In this document: piece after piece, positions 32,616 to 40,806 of the stretch | Layout of the letters: every line of letters begins with the position of its first letter | How positions within the stretch are numbered: position 1 is the first letter of the stretch | NCBI RefSeq assembly: GCF_958439165.1 | Contig: NZ_OY288127.1 | Span: forward strand, 1 to 47,052 | Reading direction: 5' to 3' | Length of the DNA stretch: 47,052 nt | Source: an uncultured Hydrogenophaga sp. | Lineage (GTDB): Bacteria; Pseudomonadota; Gammaproteobacteria; Burkholderiales; Burkholderiaceae_C | Position numbers and translations under genes: made by a program | Notes under the pieces: generated by a model | Told to the model about the DNA's origin: nothing | Seen by the model: the letters and a program-made list of their open reading frames with translations, nothing else | Database searches by the model: none

Positions 32616-33322
32616 TGCAGCTGCGGCAGGTGAAAGACATCCAGTACCGGCTGCTGCCTGGCGCGGAGCGGCGGACCACCGACATCGTGATCGAACGCGA
32701 CGGCGTGATCACGGTGCGACCGCCGCGCCACATGGCGCCCGAGCAGGTGGACGCCACGGTACTGAGCAAGCGCATGTGGATTTACCGCAACCTGGCCGAA
32801 TGGCGCGACCTGAACGCCAGCGGCGTGGTGCGCGAATGGGTGAACGGCGAGACCTTTCTGTACCTGGGCAGCAGCTACCAGCTGCAACTGGTGATTGAAC
32901 AGGACGAGCCGTTGAAGCTGAAAGACGGACGGTTCCTGCTGCTGCGTTCGCTGGTGCAGCACGGCGGCTCTGTGGCAGCAAGGGCTGCATTTGAGCAGTT
33001 TTACGCCGACAAGGGTTTGGAACGGCTACAGCGCCGCGTGGCGCATTTCGCACCCCGCGTGGGCGTGGCGCCGGGCGCTGTGCTGGTGAAAGACATCGGC
33101 TTTCGCTGGGCGGCGTGTCAACCCAGCGGCGATCTGCACTTTCATTGGAAGTGCCTGATGGCGCCACTGACAGTGCTGGACTACATCGTGGTCCACGAGC
33201 TGTGCCACCTGCACCAGCGCGACCACACGGACGCCTTCTGGAACGAGGTGGACAAGGTGCTGCCGGACTACCGGGAGCGCAAAGAATGGCTGCGCGTTCG
33301 GGGCGCGACGCTAGATCTGTGA
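32615..33322 (+). CDS. YgjP-like (DUF45/WLM) zinc metallopeptidase
   Basis: A 235-residue protein with the zinc-binding motif VVHELCHLHQRDHTDAFW: HExxH plus a downstream His/Asp pattern. It is followed by the family-typical C-terminus LPDYRERKEWLR. Segments matching the N-terminal part of the YgjP family are also present (YRLLPGAERRTTDIVIERDG). YgjP-type proteins are often encoded at the ends of type I restriction operons. Their substrate is not established, and proteolytic control of HsdR or of a phage-induced protein is a suggestion. The start ATG overlaps the hsdR TGA (TGATG), so it is translationally coupled. It is the last intact gene of the island. Confidence 0.9.
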   Translation: MQLRQVKDIQYRLLPGAERRTTDIVIERDGVITVRPPRHMAPEQVDATVLSKRMWIYRNLAEWRDLNASGVVREWVNGETFLYLGSSYQLQLVIEQDEPLKLKDGRFLLLRSLVQHGGSVAARAAFEQFYADKGLERLQRRVAHFAPRVGVAPGAVLVKDIGFRWAACQPSGDLHFHWKCLMAPLTVLDYIVVHELCHLHQRDHTDAFWNEVDKVLPDYRERKEWLRVRGATLDL

Positions 33323-33351
33323 ACCTCATTCGCATCCAGTCCCGATGTGCA

Positions 33352-33475
33352 CAGAACGCCTGCGACAAGCTCTACCAGGCCGCCCTGGACCTGGTGTTCA
33401 AGGGCAAGGAGAGCCCAGCGGCTACACCGAGCCGCTGCTGCACGCCTGGCGTCTGAAGGTCAAGGCGGGCTGAAC
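33352..33475 (+). pseudogene. Remnant of the glcB 3' end (right border of the restriction island)
   Basis: A 124-nt fragment colinear with the last 164 nt of glcB, including the codons for the terminal RLKVKAG and the TGA. It differs by one substitution near its left end, a 39-nt deletion bounded by two CTACCAG copies and a 1-nt deletion that shifts the frame. It cannot be expressed as malate synthase. It starts 29 nt after the metallopeptidase stop and ends 82 nt before ubiC. The pattern fits an insertion or recombination that duplicated the glcB tail and left one copy to decay. Confidence 0.93.
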
Positions 33476-33557
33476 CCCCTACCCCTTCAGAGTTTCATCA
33501 AGACTTGCGAAGGCAGCCTGCCTATGCTGCTGTCTCCCCCACCCGAGGAGACAGCGC

Positions 33558-34112
33558 ATGCAGCCCGAAGCAAGACACCTGCGGCCCTGGTGGCCGCAAC
33601 ACAGCCTTGACAGCCTGGAGCCGCCACCGGACCTGCGTCCCTGGCTGCTCCACGCGGGGTCTCTGACCCAGCGGCTGCAGGGCGTCTGGCCCGACCTGCA
33701 GGTCTGTCTGGTGCACGTGGGCACCGGCCGTCTCACGCCGGAAGAGGTCGTCCGGCTGGGATGCGACCCCAACACCCCCAGCTGGATCCGTTGCGTGTCG
33801 CTGCGCGGCGGCGGCCGGACCCGCGTCCGGGCCCGAACGGTCATCCCCGACTGGCACGGCTACAACCCCTGGTCGCTGGTGGCCGGCCTGGGGCAACGGC
33901 CCCTGGGCGACTGGCTGTTCCAGCAGACCGGGGTGCTGCGCAGCAGCTTCGAATGGGCCTGCCCCGAGAACCCCGAGGGCGCCGGCAGCTGGGCACGCCG
34001 CTGCACCTTCGTCCGGCATGGCGCTCCGCTGCTGCTGACAGAATGGATGGTCGACCTCGACGTGGCCGCCCAGCCGCCCGGGCAAGGCAGCCCCACCTCC
34101 CTGACCGCATGA
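33558..34112 (+). CDS. ubiC: Chorismate-pyruvate lyase
   Basis: Converts chorismate to 4-hydroxybenzoate plus pyruvate, the first step of ubiquinone synthesis. It has 184 residues, normal for the family, with ATG 33558 preceded by GAGGAG. Family segments are LLHAGSLTQRL (N-terminal), RCVSLRGGG (R78 near the expected active-site Arg), GQRPLGDWLF (L116) and LLLTEWMVDL (E162, the expected catalytic glutamate). Sequence similarity to E. coli UbiC is low, as is usual for the Burkholderiales homologues. The right border of the restriction island lies just upstream, so glcB and ubiC were probably adjacent before the island arrived. The stop overlaps the next ATG. Confidence 0.87.
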   Translation: MQPEARHLRPWWPQHSLDSLEPPPDLRPWLLHAGSLTQRLQGVWPDLQVCLVHVGTGRLTPEEVVRLGCDPNTPSWIRCVSLRGGGRTRVRARTVIPDWHGYNPWSLVAGLGQRPLGDWLFQQTGVLRSSFEWACPENPEGAGSWARRCTFVRHGAPLLLTEWMVDLDVAAQPPGQGSPTSLTA

Positions 34113-34444
34113 ACCCGCACCCCCCTGTCTGCGACCACCTGACCTTCGATGCCACCGACAACGGCGACGGCACCGGCACCTGGGAAGCCATGGCCGGCGC
34201 GCGGACCGGTGATCCCCTGCTGAACCGCATCCAGGCCGAGATGGACGCCGTCGTGGTCTGGGCGGGGTCTCAGGCGCCGGGCCCGAAGGGTCCGCCCGAA
34301 GAAGGCGGAGAGTGGGACGCGGACATCGGCGAGTCCTTCGATGCGGGCTGGACGACCCTCACCCTGACCCTGACCGGCCCCTGGGCCTGGGGGGAACACT
34401 GCATCGGCTGCTGCCGGTCATCGGGTGGCCCGGGGGTTGCTTGA
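34109..34444 (+). CDS. Small hypothetical protein coupled to ubiC
   Basis: A 111-residue protein from ATG 34109, overlapping the ubiC stop by 4 nt (ATGA). It contains LTFDATDNGDGTGTWEAMAG, an acidic centre and LTLTLTGPWAWG. The first part recalls small conserved proteins of Burkholderiales (a DNGDGT...LEA pattern), but no function is known. The final ~20 residues (CIGCCRSSGGPGVA) look atypical, so the 3' end may be frameshifted. It has no signal peptide or membrane segment. Read alone it would be doubtful; the overlap with ubiC and the Asp/Thr-rich, codon-consistent sequence argue that it is real. Confidence 0.6.
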   Translation: MNPHPPVCDHLTFDATDNGDGTGTWEAMAGARTGDPLLNRIQAEMDAVVVWAGSQAPGPKGPPEEGGEWDADIGESFDAGWTTLTLTLTGPWAWGEHCIGCCRSSGGPGVA

Positions 34445-34453
34445 GCCCGGGGC

Positions 34454-34987
34454 ATGAACAGCCCCACACCCTCTGCCTCCCCCTCCGCCCCGGCTGTCCT
34501 CGCCGCACTCTCGCCGGCGCTGCCCGGGGCCGACATGACCCTGACCAAGCTCGACAGCGCGCTGCTCAACATCCTGGTGAAGGACGGACGGGCCTCGTTT
34601 GCCGACATCGCCCGTCAGCTCGGCATCTCCCGGGCGCACGCCCGGGCACGGGTGCAGGCGCTGCAGGCCAGCGGCGTGATCGAGATGTTCGGGGCGGTCA
34701 TCAACCCGGAGAAGCTCGGGCAGGTGGTGTCGACCTTCCTGGACATCCAGGTGGCACCGGTGGCCCTGGAAACCGTGGCACAGGAACTGGCCGACTGCCA
34801 TGAGGTGGTCAGCCTCTACATCATGAGCGACCTGCGCAGCCTGCATGTGCACGCCCTCACCGACAGCGTGCCCAGCTTCGAGGCCTTTGCGCGCCGACAC
34901 CTGTTCAACCGGCCGGAGATCCTGTCGGTGGACTGCAAGACCCTGCTCACCCGGGTCAAGAACCGCCGTGGCGGCGCTCGCCTGTGA
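34454..34987 (+). CDS. Lrp/AsnC-family transcriptional regulator
   Basis: A 177-residue regulator. A poorly conserved Pro/Ala/Ser-rich N-terminus (about 27 residues) precedes MTLTKLDSALLNILVKDGR, which is the normal family start; ATG at 34535 would give about 150 residues and may be the true start. The helix-turn-helix is SFADIARQLGISRAHARARVQAL. The C-terminal alpha/beta RAM domain follows (VSTFLDIQVAPVALETVAQEL), which usually binds an amino acid and forms octamers. It is transcribed toward the TRAP operon, whose first gene starts 381 nt downstream, and may control it (inference). The ligand is unknown. Confidence 0.9.
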   Translation: MNSPTPSASPSAPAVLAALSPALPGADMTLTKLDSALLNILVKDGRASFADIARQLGISRAHARARVQALQASGVIEMFGAVINPEKLGQVVSTFLDIQVAPVALETVAQELADCHEVVSLYIMSDLRSLHVHALTDSVPSFEAFARRHLFNRPEILSVDCKTLLTRVKNRRGGARL

Positions 34988-35368
34988 ATCGCCGCGGCCC
35001 TCCGTCGCATTTGGTGCGCCCGCACCGCCGGGGTGCGTGCTGAACATTCGTCAGCTGCAGCCGGTCTGCAGGCTTCGTTGGCATGCCAACAGTTGCCATC
35101 CGGCATCGAAATCACACCAAACGGCAGCCTGAGCGCCAATCTGAAAACATTCGGCAGCCGATTGGCGGCGGCAGATGCCCATGACGGGGCCTGGTGCCGG
35201 ACCGGCGACGCGCCATACACGACACAGAAAACCCATATGAATCAACGGCCTGCCTGAAATATCGGGGTTGGCACGGTGGTTGCTGAGCGGGTTGGAGCAT
35301 GCCGAACAAATGAAAAGTCGGCAGCCCCTGCCCTACCGCCCACACCACCCCCTTACTGGAGTTCCGCC
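34988..35368. other. Intergenic region upstream of the TRAP operon
   Basis: A 381-nt region with no credible gene. Short plus-strand frames have no ribosome-binding site. It holds the 14-bp palindrome listed at 35077-35090 and the presumed promoter of the TRAP operon. A confident -35/-10 pair was not found. Confidence 0.5.
35077..35090. promoter_or_regulatory. 14-bp perfect palindrome, candidate operator
   Basis: GTTGGCATGCCAAC reads identically on both strands. It lies 279 nt upstream of the TRAP binding-protein start and 90 nt after the Lrp/AsnC gene. Perfect 14-bp palindromes are uncommon by chance in a region this short, so a dimeric regulator site is likely; which protein binds is unknown. 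Confidence 0.45.
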
Positions 35369-36457
35369 ATGTCCCTGATCCGCCGTCAGTTTCTTTCTCG
35401 TGCCGCCGTTGCCGGTGGCGTGCTTGGCGCCCCGGCCATCGTCAATGCCCAGTCGGCCAAGTTCAACTGGAAGATGACCAGCGCCTACGGCAAGGGTTCG
35501 CCCTTCTACATGGACGGCCCGGGCAGCGCCACCGACCTGGCCAAGCGCATCCGCGAGATGTCCGACGGCCGACTGAACATCCAGGTGTTCGGTGCCGGCG
35601 AACTCATCCCGGCCTTCGAAGGATTCGACGCGGTGCGCGCCGGCACGGTGGAGATGAACCATGCCAACGCCTACTTCTGGACCGGCAAGACCGCTGCGGC
35701 CCAGTACTTCACCGCGGTGCCCTTCGGCATGAACTTCCAGGGCATGAACGGCTGGCTGTACGACGGCGGCGGCATCGACCTCTGGAACGAGGTCTACGCC
35801 CCCTTCGGCATGGTGGCCATGCCCTGCGGCAACACCGGCGTGCAGATGACCGGCTGGTTCAAGAAGGAAATCAAGAGCGTGGCCGACCTCAAGGGCCTGA
35901 AGATGCGCATCCCGGGCCTGGCCGGCAAGGTCTACGCCAACCTCGGCGTCGACGTGAAGGTGCTGCCGGGCGGCGAGATCTTCCCCGCACTGGAGCGCGG
36001 CGTGATCGACGCGGCCGAGTTCGTCGGCCCGTTCCAGGACCGCCGCCTGGGTCTGCACAAGGCCGCCAAGTTCTACTACACCACCGGCTGGCACGAGTCG
36101 TCCACCGTGTCGGAACTGCTGATCAACAAGGCCGCCTGGGGCAAGCTGCCCAAGGACCTGCAGGCCATCGTCAGCAACGCAGCCGCCGCCTGCAACGTGA
36201 TCAGCGAAGGCTGGTGCCAGAAGGCCAACTCCGAGGCCATGGAAGACCTGATCAAGAACCAGGGCGTGACCGCCCGCCCGCTGCCGGACGACGTGATCAA
36301 GGCACTCAAGGCCGAGACCGACAAGGTGCTGGCCGAGGCCGTGGCCAAGGACCCGCTGACCAAGAAGGTGCACGACTCCTACATGTCGTTCAAGGCCAAG
36401 TACGACCGCTGGAGCGAGATCAGCGAAGAGGCTTACCACCTCAAGGTCCGCGGCTGA
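35369..36457 (+). CDS. dctP: TRAP transporter periplasmic solute-binding protein (DctP family)
   Basis: The periplasmic binding protein of a TRAP uptake system, 362 residues from ATG 35369 (MSLIRRQFLSRAAVAGG); the frame is open 31 codons upstream, but no signal peptide would result. The N-terminus is a twin-arginine-type signal, RRQFLSRA then a hydrophobic stretch, with likely cleavage after INAQS-type VNAQ. Family features are GGEIFPALERGVIDAAEFVGP, typical of the TAXI/DctP fold, and WHESSTVSELLINKAAW. The ligand cannot be read from the sequence; the conserved Arg expected for a carboxylate is plausibly in LKMRIPG. It is the first gene of the operon with dctQ, dctM, tauE and a GGT-fold hydrolase. 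Gene symbols follow the family. Confidence 0.93.
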   Translation: MSLIRRQFLSRAAVAGGVLGAPAIVNAQSAKFNWKMTSAYGKGSPFYMDGPGSATDLAKRIREMSDGRLNIQVFGAGELIPAFEGFDAVRAGTVEMNHANAYFWTGKTAAAQYFTAVPFGMNFQGMNGWLYDGGGIDLWNEVYAPFGMVAMPCGNTGVQMTGWFKKEIKSVADLKGLKMRIPGLAGKVYANLGVDVKVLPGGEIFPALERGVIDAAEFVGPFQDRRLGLHKAAKFYYTTGWHESSTVSELLINKAAWGKLPKDLQAIVSNAAAACNVISEGWCQKANSEAMEDLIKNQGVTARPLPDDVIKALKAETDKVLAEAVAKDPLTKKVHDSYMSFKAKYDRWSEISEEAYHLKVRG

Positions 36458-36470
36458 AGTCGGAGTCACC

Positions 36471-37022
36471 ATGAAACAACCCCTGTCGAAGGCGGCAGGG
36501 GGCATCGAGGCGGTCATTGACCGCCTCGGGTCCCTGACCGCCTGGATCGCCCTGATCATGATCGGCCTGGTGGCCACCAACGTGATCCTGCGCTACGCCT
36601 TCAGCTTCGGCTCGGTGTGGGCGCAGGAACTGGAATGGCATCTGCTGGCCGCCCTCATCCTGCTCGGCATGAGCTACGCGCTGCAGCGCGGCGACAACGT
36701 GCGCGTCGACTTGTTTTACGCGCGCTTCTCGCCGCGCGGCAAGCAGGTGGTGGACGTGGTCTCCGCCCTGCTGCTGATCGCCATCAGCGTGCACTTCATC
36801 CAGCTCTCGCTGGGCTATGTGGAGCAGTCCCGCTCCATCGCCGAGGCGTCGCCCGACCCGGGTGGCATTCCGTACCGCTGGCTGGTGAAGTCGCTGATTC
36901 CGCTGGGCTACGGCCTGCTGGTGCTGCAGCAGCTGGCGCACCTGGTGCGCCTGCTCCAGCAGAAGCACCCGGCCACCGGAACCACCGCCGTCACCACCGC
37001 CAAGGAGGACGGCCATGTTTGA
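36471..37022 (+). CDS. dctQ: TRAP transporter small permease (DctQ family)
   Basis: The small membrane subunit of the TRAP transporter, 183 residues with four predicted membrane segments (about 25-45, 60-80, 100-120 and 140-160). The family pattern NVILRYAFSFGSVWAQELEWHLLAA is present, a typical DctQ region between TM1 and TM2. It starts 13 nt after the binding-protein stop with GGAG upstream, and its last codons overlap the start of dctM by 8 nt. The predicted role is to join DctM in a complex that couples the sodium gradient to substrate entry. Confidence 0.92.
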   Translation: MKQPLSKAAGGIEAVIDRLGSLTAWIALIMIGLVATNVILRYAFSFGSVWAQELEWHLLAALILLGMSYALQRGDNVRVDLFYARFSPRGKQVVDVVSALLLIAISVHFIQLSLGYVEQSRSIAEASPDPGGIPYRWLVKSLIPLGYGLLVLQQLAHLVRLLQQKHPATGTTAVTTAKEDGHV

Positions 37023-38340
37023 AATGTCGACCTACGCCATCCTGATGCTGGTGGGCTTCTTCGTGCTGCTGATGATCGGCATTCCGGTCGCCATCAGCCT
37101 GGCCACCGTGGGCTTCGTGTTCGGCTGGCTGGGCTTTGGCGACGGCCTGTTCAACCTGCTGCCGGCCCGCTTCTACGGCATCGTCTCGGGCTACCAGTGG
37201 ATGGCCATACCGCTGTTCGTGTTCATGGGGGTGATGCTGGAAAAGTCACGCCTGGCCGATGACCTGTTGGACGTCATGGGCCACATTGCCGGCGGCACCA
37301 AAGGCGGCATGGCGGTGGGCATCGTGCTGTTCGGCGTGCTCATGGGGGCGACCACCGGCATCGTCGGCGCCACCATCATCACCCTGGGTCTGCTGACCCT
37401 GCCCACGCTGATCCGGCGCGGCTACGACAAGAGCGTGGCCTGCGGCGTGATCTGTGCCTCCGGCACGCTGGGGCAGATCATTCCGCCCAGCCTGATCCTG
37501 ATCCTGCTGTCGGACATCATGCAGCTGTCGGTCGGCACGCTGTTCGCGGCCGCCGTGGGCCCGGGCATGTTGCTGGCGGTCATCTACATCGTCTACATCC
37601 TGATCATGGGCTGGCTCCGGCCGGACTCGATGCCGCCGATCCCGGTGGCCGAGCGCGACGCGGTCTCGCGCCGCGAGCTGTGGATCCGCTTCTTCAAGGT
37701 GCTGCTGCCGCCGGTGCTGCTGGTGGTGGCGGTGCTGGGCTCCATCGTGGGCGGCGTGGCCGCCCCGACCGAGGCCGCATCGATGGGCGCCGTGGGCGCG
37801 GTGCTGATCACCGCCTTCTCCGGCCGCTTCACGATGAAGACGCTCAAGGACACCGCGCTGGAGACCAGCAAGATCACCGCCATCATGATGTTCATCCTCA
37901 TGACCGCCCAGGTGTTCGCGCTGTCGTTCCGCGGCCTGCACGGCGAGGAGCTGATCGCCAGCCTGTTCGAGGCGCTGCCGGGCGGCGTGAACACCGCCAT
38001 CTGGTTCATGATGCTGATGATCTTCGTGCTCGGTTTCTTCATCGAGTGGATCGAGATCAGCTACATCGCGGTGCCGCTGTTCCTGCCGATCCTGCTCAAC
38101 CTGGGCGTGGACCCGGTCTGGCTGGCCATGCTGATCACGGTCAACCTGCAGTCGAGCTTCCTGACGCCGCCGTTCGGCTGGGCGCTGTTCTACCTGAAGG
38201 GGGTGGCGCCACCGGAGGTGAACATCAAGGACATCTACCGCGGGGTGGTGCCCTTCATCGGTCTGCAGTTGCTGGCCCTGGTGCTGCTGTTCTTCTACCC
38301 GTCGATCGCGCTCTGGCTGCCCAAGGCCATCGGCTGGTAA
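37015..38340 (+). CDS. dctM: TRAP transporter large permease (DctM family)
   Basis: The large, transporting subunit of the TRAP system, 441 residues with about 12 hydrophobic segments. Family signatures are GIPVAISLATVGFVFGW near the N-terminus, MGATTGIVGATIITLGLLTLP, and GTLGQIIPPSLILILLSDI in the centre. The C-terminal half contains the segment SSFLTPPFGWALFYLKGVAP, a strong family hallmark. Translation starts at ATG 37015 inside the end of dctQ, with AAGGAGG 6 nt upstream. The next gene begins 9 nt after its stop, so all four transporter-region genes appear to share one mRNA. Confidence 0.95.
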   Translation: MFEMSTYAILMLVGFFVLLMIGIPVAISLATVGFVFGWLGFGDGLFNLLPARFYGIVSGYQWMAIPLFVFMGVMLEKSRLADDLLDVMGHIAGGTKGGMAVGIVLFGVLMGATTGIVGATIITLGLLTLPTLIRRGYDKSVACGVICASGTLGQIIPPSLILILLSDIMQLSVGTLFAAAVGPGMLLAVIYIVYILIMGWLRPDSMPPIPVAERDAVSRRELWIRFFKVLLPPVLLVVAVLGSIVGGVAAPTEAASMGAVGAVLITAFSGRFTMKTLKDTALETSKITAIMMFILMTAQVFALSFRGLHGEELIASLFEALPGGVNTAIWFMMLMIFVLGFFIEWIEISYIAVPLFLPILLNLGVDPVWLAMLITVNLQSSFLTPPFGWALFYLKGVAPPEVNIKDIYRGVVPFIGLQLLALVLLFFYPSIALWLPKAIGW

Positions 38341-38349
38341 GGACCCCTC

Positions 38350-39186
38350 ATGGAACTCCTGTCACAACACAGCGGCCTGTGGCTGCTGGGGCTGGCTGCG
38401 GCCCTGGCAGTCACCGGGCTGGTCGCCGGGGTCATGGCCGGCCTGCTGGGCGTGGGCGGCGGCATCGTCATCGTGCCGGTGCTCTACCACCTGTTCACGC
38501 TGCTGGGCATCGACGAATCGGTGCGCATGCACCTGGCGGTGGGCACCTCGCTGGCCACCATCATTCCCACCTCCATCATCTCCAGCCGGGCGCACCGGCG
38601 CAAAGGCAGCCTGGACATGAACCTGATCCGCGCGCTCATGCCCGGCGTGGTGGTGGGTGTGATCGTGGGCTCGGTGGCCAGCCGCTTCCTGGGCGGCGGC
38701 ATGCTGACCGCCGTGTTCGCCTGCGTGGCACTGCTGGTGGCACTCAACATGGCCTTCAAGCGCGACGGTTTCTCGGTGGCCGACGGCCTGCCCGGACGGG
38801 CCGGCACCGCCCTGCTGGGCGGGGGCATCGGCGGTGTGTCCACGCTCATGGGCATCGGCGGGGGCACGCTGTCGGTGCCGCTGCTGAATGCCCTGAAGGT
38901 GCCGATGCACACCGCCGTGGGCACCGGTGCGCTGCTGGGCACGGTGATCAGCGTGCCGGGTGCACTGGCCTTCGTTCTCAATGGCCTGGACGTGCCGCTG
39001 CGCCCGCCCTTCAGCCTGGGCTATGTGAACCTGCTGGGCTTTGCCCTGATCGTGCCGGCCACGCTGCTGACCACCGGCTGGGGTGCGACACTCGCCCACC
39101 GCACCGATGCGCGCCGGCTGCGCCGGGTGTTTGCCGCCTTCCTGGCGCTCACATCCCTGCGCATGTTCTACGGCCTGCTGACCTGA
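38350..39186 (+). CDS. TauE/SafE-family membrane exporter
   Basis: A 278-residue membrane protein of the TauE/SafE family, with two repeated halves carrying GVGGGIVIVPVL and GIGGGTLSVPLL. About eight membrane helices are predicted. Family members export sulfite, sulfoacetate or other anions released during organosulfur degradation, although many are uncharacterised. It sits between the TRAP permease (9 nt) and the GGT-fold hydrolase gene (31 nt). This suggests it removes an anionic end product of the substrate taken up by the TRAP system. That points to a sulfur-containing or acidic substrate, but the sequence does not settle it. Confidence 0.93.
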   Translation: MELLSQHSGLWLLGLAAALAVTGLVAGVMAGLLGVGGGIVIVPVLYHLFTLLGIDESVRMHLAVGTSLATIIPTSIISSRAHRRKGSLDMNLIRALMPGVVVGVIVGSVASRFLGGGMLTAVFACVALLVALNMAFKRDGFSVADGLPGRAGTALLGGGIGGVSTLMGIGGGTLSVPLLNALKVPMHTAVGTGALLGTVISVPGALAFVLNGLDVPLRPPFSLGYVNLLGFALIVPATLLTTGWGATLAHRTDARRLRRVFAAFLALTSLRMFYGLLT

Positions 39187-39217
39187 ACCGAACCGACACA
39201 TCACCCGGAGACAAGAC

Positions 39218-40804
39218 ATGATCCATACCCTCAAAGCCCTGGGCGGCATGCAGGTGGCACCGCACCACCTGGCCGCACAGGCCGGCCGCGACGTGCTGCG
39301 CGACGGCGGCAACGCGGTCGAAGCCATGGTGGCGGCCGCCGCCGCCATTGCCGTGGTCTACCCGCACATGAACGCCATCGGCGGCGACGGCTTCTGGCTC
39401 ATCCACGAGCCGGGCAAGCCACCGGTGGCCATCGATGCCTGCGGCCCGGCCGCCGCGCTGGCCACACGCGACTTCTACGCCGGACTGGATGCCATACCGC
39501 CGCGCGGCGCCACTGCGGCCCTCACCGTGGCCGGCACCATCGGAGGCTGGGACCGTGCGCTGCAGGTGGCTTCTGCCTGGGGCCCGGCCCTGCCCCTGCC
39601 ACGCCTGCTTCAGGACGCCATCCGCCATGCCCACGACGGCGTGGCCGTGACCACCAGCCAGTCGGCCCTGACCCGCGACAAGCTGCCCGGCCTGAAGGAC
39701 GCGCCCGGCTTCGCCCAGACCTACCTGGTCAATGGCCAGCCACCGGAGCCCGGCCATGTGCTGAAGCAGCCGGCGCTGGGCCGCACCCTGGCCCAGCTGG
39801 CCGAGCGCGGCCTGGACGACTTCTACCGCGGCGAGCTGGCGCAGCGCATCGGCGCCGAACTCGAACGCGTGGGCAGCCCGGTGCGCACCAGCGACCTGGC
39901 CGCCTACCGCGCCCAGATCGTCGAGCCGCTGGCGGTGCGCCTGAACGACAGCACGGTCTACAACCTTCCGCCGCCCACCCAGGGCCTCTCGGCCCTCATG
40001 ATCCTGGGCCTGTTCGAGCGCCTGGGCGTGACCGAGGGCGAAGGCTTCGCCTACCTGCACGGCCTGGTGGAATCCACCAAGCGCGCCTTCCGGGTGCGCG
40101 AGCGGGTGGTGACCGATCCGCAGCGCCTGCCGGCCGCACCCAGCAGCTTCCTCACGCCCGAGGCGCTGGACGAACTCGCCGCCCAGATCGACCCGGCCCG
40201 CGCCCTGCCCTGGCCCGACGCCGCCAAGCCCGGCGACACCATCTGGATGGGCGCCATCGACCGCGAAGGCCGCGCCGTGAGCTTCATCCAGAGCGTGTAC
40301 TGGGAGTTCGGCTCCGGCACCGTGCTGCAGGACACCGGCATCTGCTGGCAGAACCGGGGCACCAGCTTCTCGCTCGACCCGAAGGCCCTCAACAGCCTCA
40401 AGCCCGGCCACAAGCCATTCCACACGCTCAACCCGTCGATGGCGCTGTTCGATGACGGTCGGGTCATGCCCTACGGCACCATGGGCGGCGAAGGCCAGCC
40501 CCAGACGCAGGCCGCCGTGTTCACCCGCTACGCCCGGTTCGGGCACAGCCTGCAGCAGGCCGTGACGGCCCCGCGCTGGTTGCTCGGCCGCACCTGGGGC
40601 GACGTCAGCACCACCCTCAAGCTGGAAAGCCGGTTCGACCCGTCGCTGGTGCAGACCCTGCGCGATGCCGGCCATGTGGTCGAGGTGCTGCCCGAAGCCT
40701 TCAGCGACACCATGGGCCATGCCGGAGCGCTGGTGCGCCACCCGAATGGCGTGATCGAAGGCGCGGCCGATCCGCGCAGCGACGGCGCGGTGGCGGCGGT
40801 CTGA
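39218..40804 (+). CDS. Gamma-glutamyltransferase-family Ntn hydrolase (possibly oxamate amidohydrolase-like)
   Basis: A 528-residue member of the GGT Ntn-hydrolase family, normally cleaved autocatalytically to expose a threonine nucleophile. The candidate nucleophile is T341 in GDTIWMGAID, where true GGTs have a TTH-type sequence. N-terminal NAVEAMVAAAAA and C-terminal NPSMALFDDGRVMPYGTMGGEGQPQ also match the family. No signal peptide is seen, unlike the periplasmic glutathione enzymes. The TIWM-type site and cytoplasmic location recall oxamate amidohydrolase (HpxW), an amide-cleaving relative. It is the last gene of the TRAP-TauE operon, with CCCGGAGAC upstream. The substrate is probably an acylamide or gamma-glutamyl compound imported by the TRAP system (inference). 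Confidence 0.9.
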   Translation: MIHTLKALGGMQVAPHHLAAQAGRDVLRDGGNAVEAMVAAAAAIAVVYPHMNAIGGDGFWLIHEPGKPPVAIDACGPAAALATRDFYAGLDAIPPRGATAALTVAGTIGGWDRALQVASAWGPALPLPRLLQDAIRHAHDGVAVTTSQSALTRDKLPGLKDAPGFAQTYLVNGQPPEPGHVLKQPALGRTLAQLAERGLDDFYRGELAQRIGAELERVGSPVRTSDLAAYRAQIVEPLAVRLNDSTVYNLPPPTQGLSALMILGLFERLGVTEGEGFAYLHGLVESTKRAFRVRERVVTDPQRLPAAPSSFLTPEALDELAAQIDPARALPWPDAAKPGDTIWMGAIDREGRAVSFIQSVYWEFGSGTVLQDTGICWQNRGTSFSLDPKALNSLKPGHKPFHTLNPSMALFDDGRVMPYGTMGGEGQPQTQAAVFTRYARFGHSLQQAVTAPRWLLGRTWGDVSTTLKLESRFDPSLVQTLRDAGHVVEVLPEAFSDTMGHAGALVRHPNGVIEGAADPRSDGAVAAV

Positions 40805-40806
40805 CC

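Noticed and set aside
23360..33351. Integrative element with integrase and attachment sites
   Set aside because: No integrase, excisionase or tRNA gene is present; only the duplicated glcB end supports past insertion, so it is reported as an island of uncertain mechanism.
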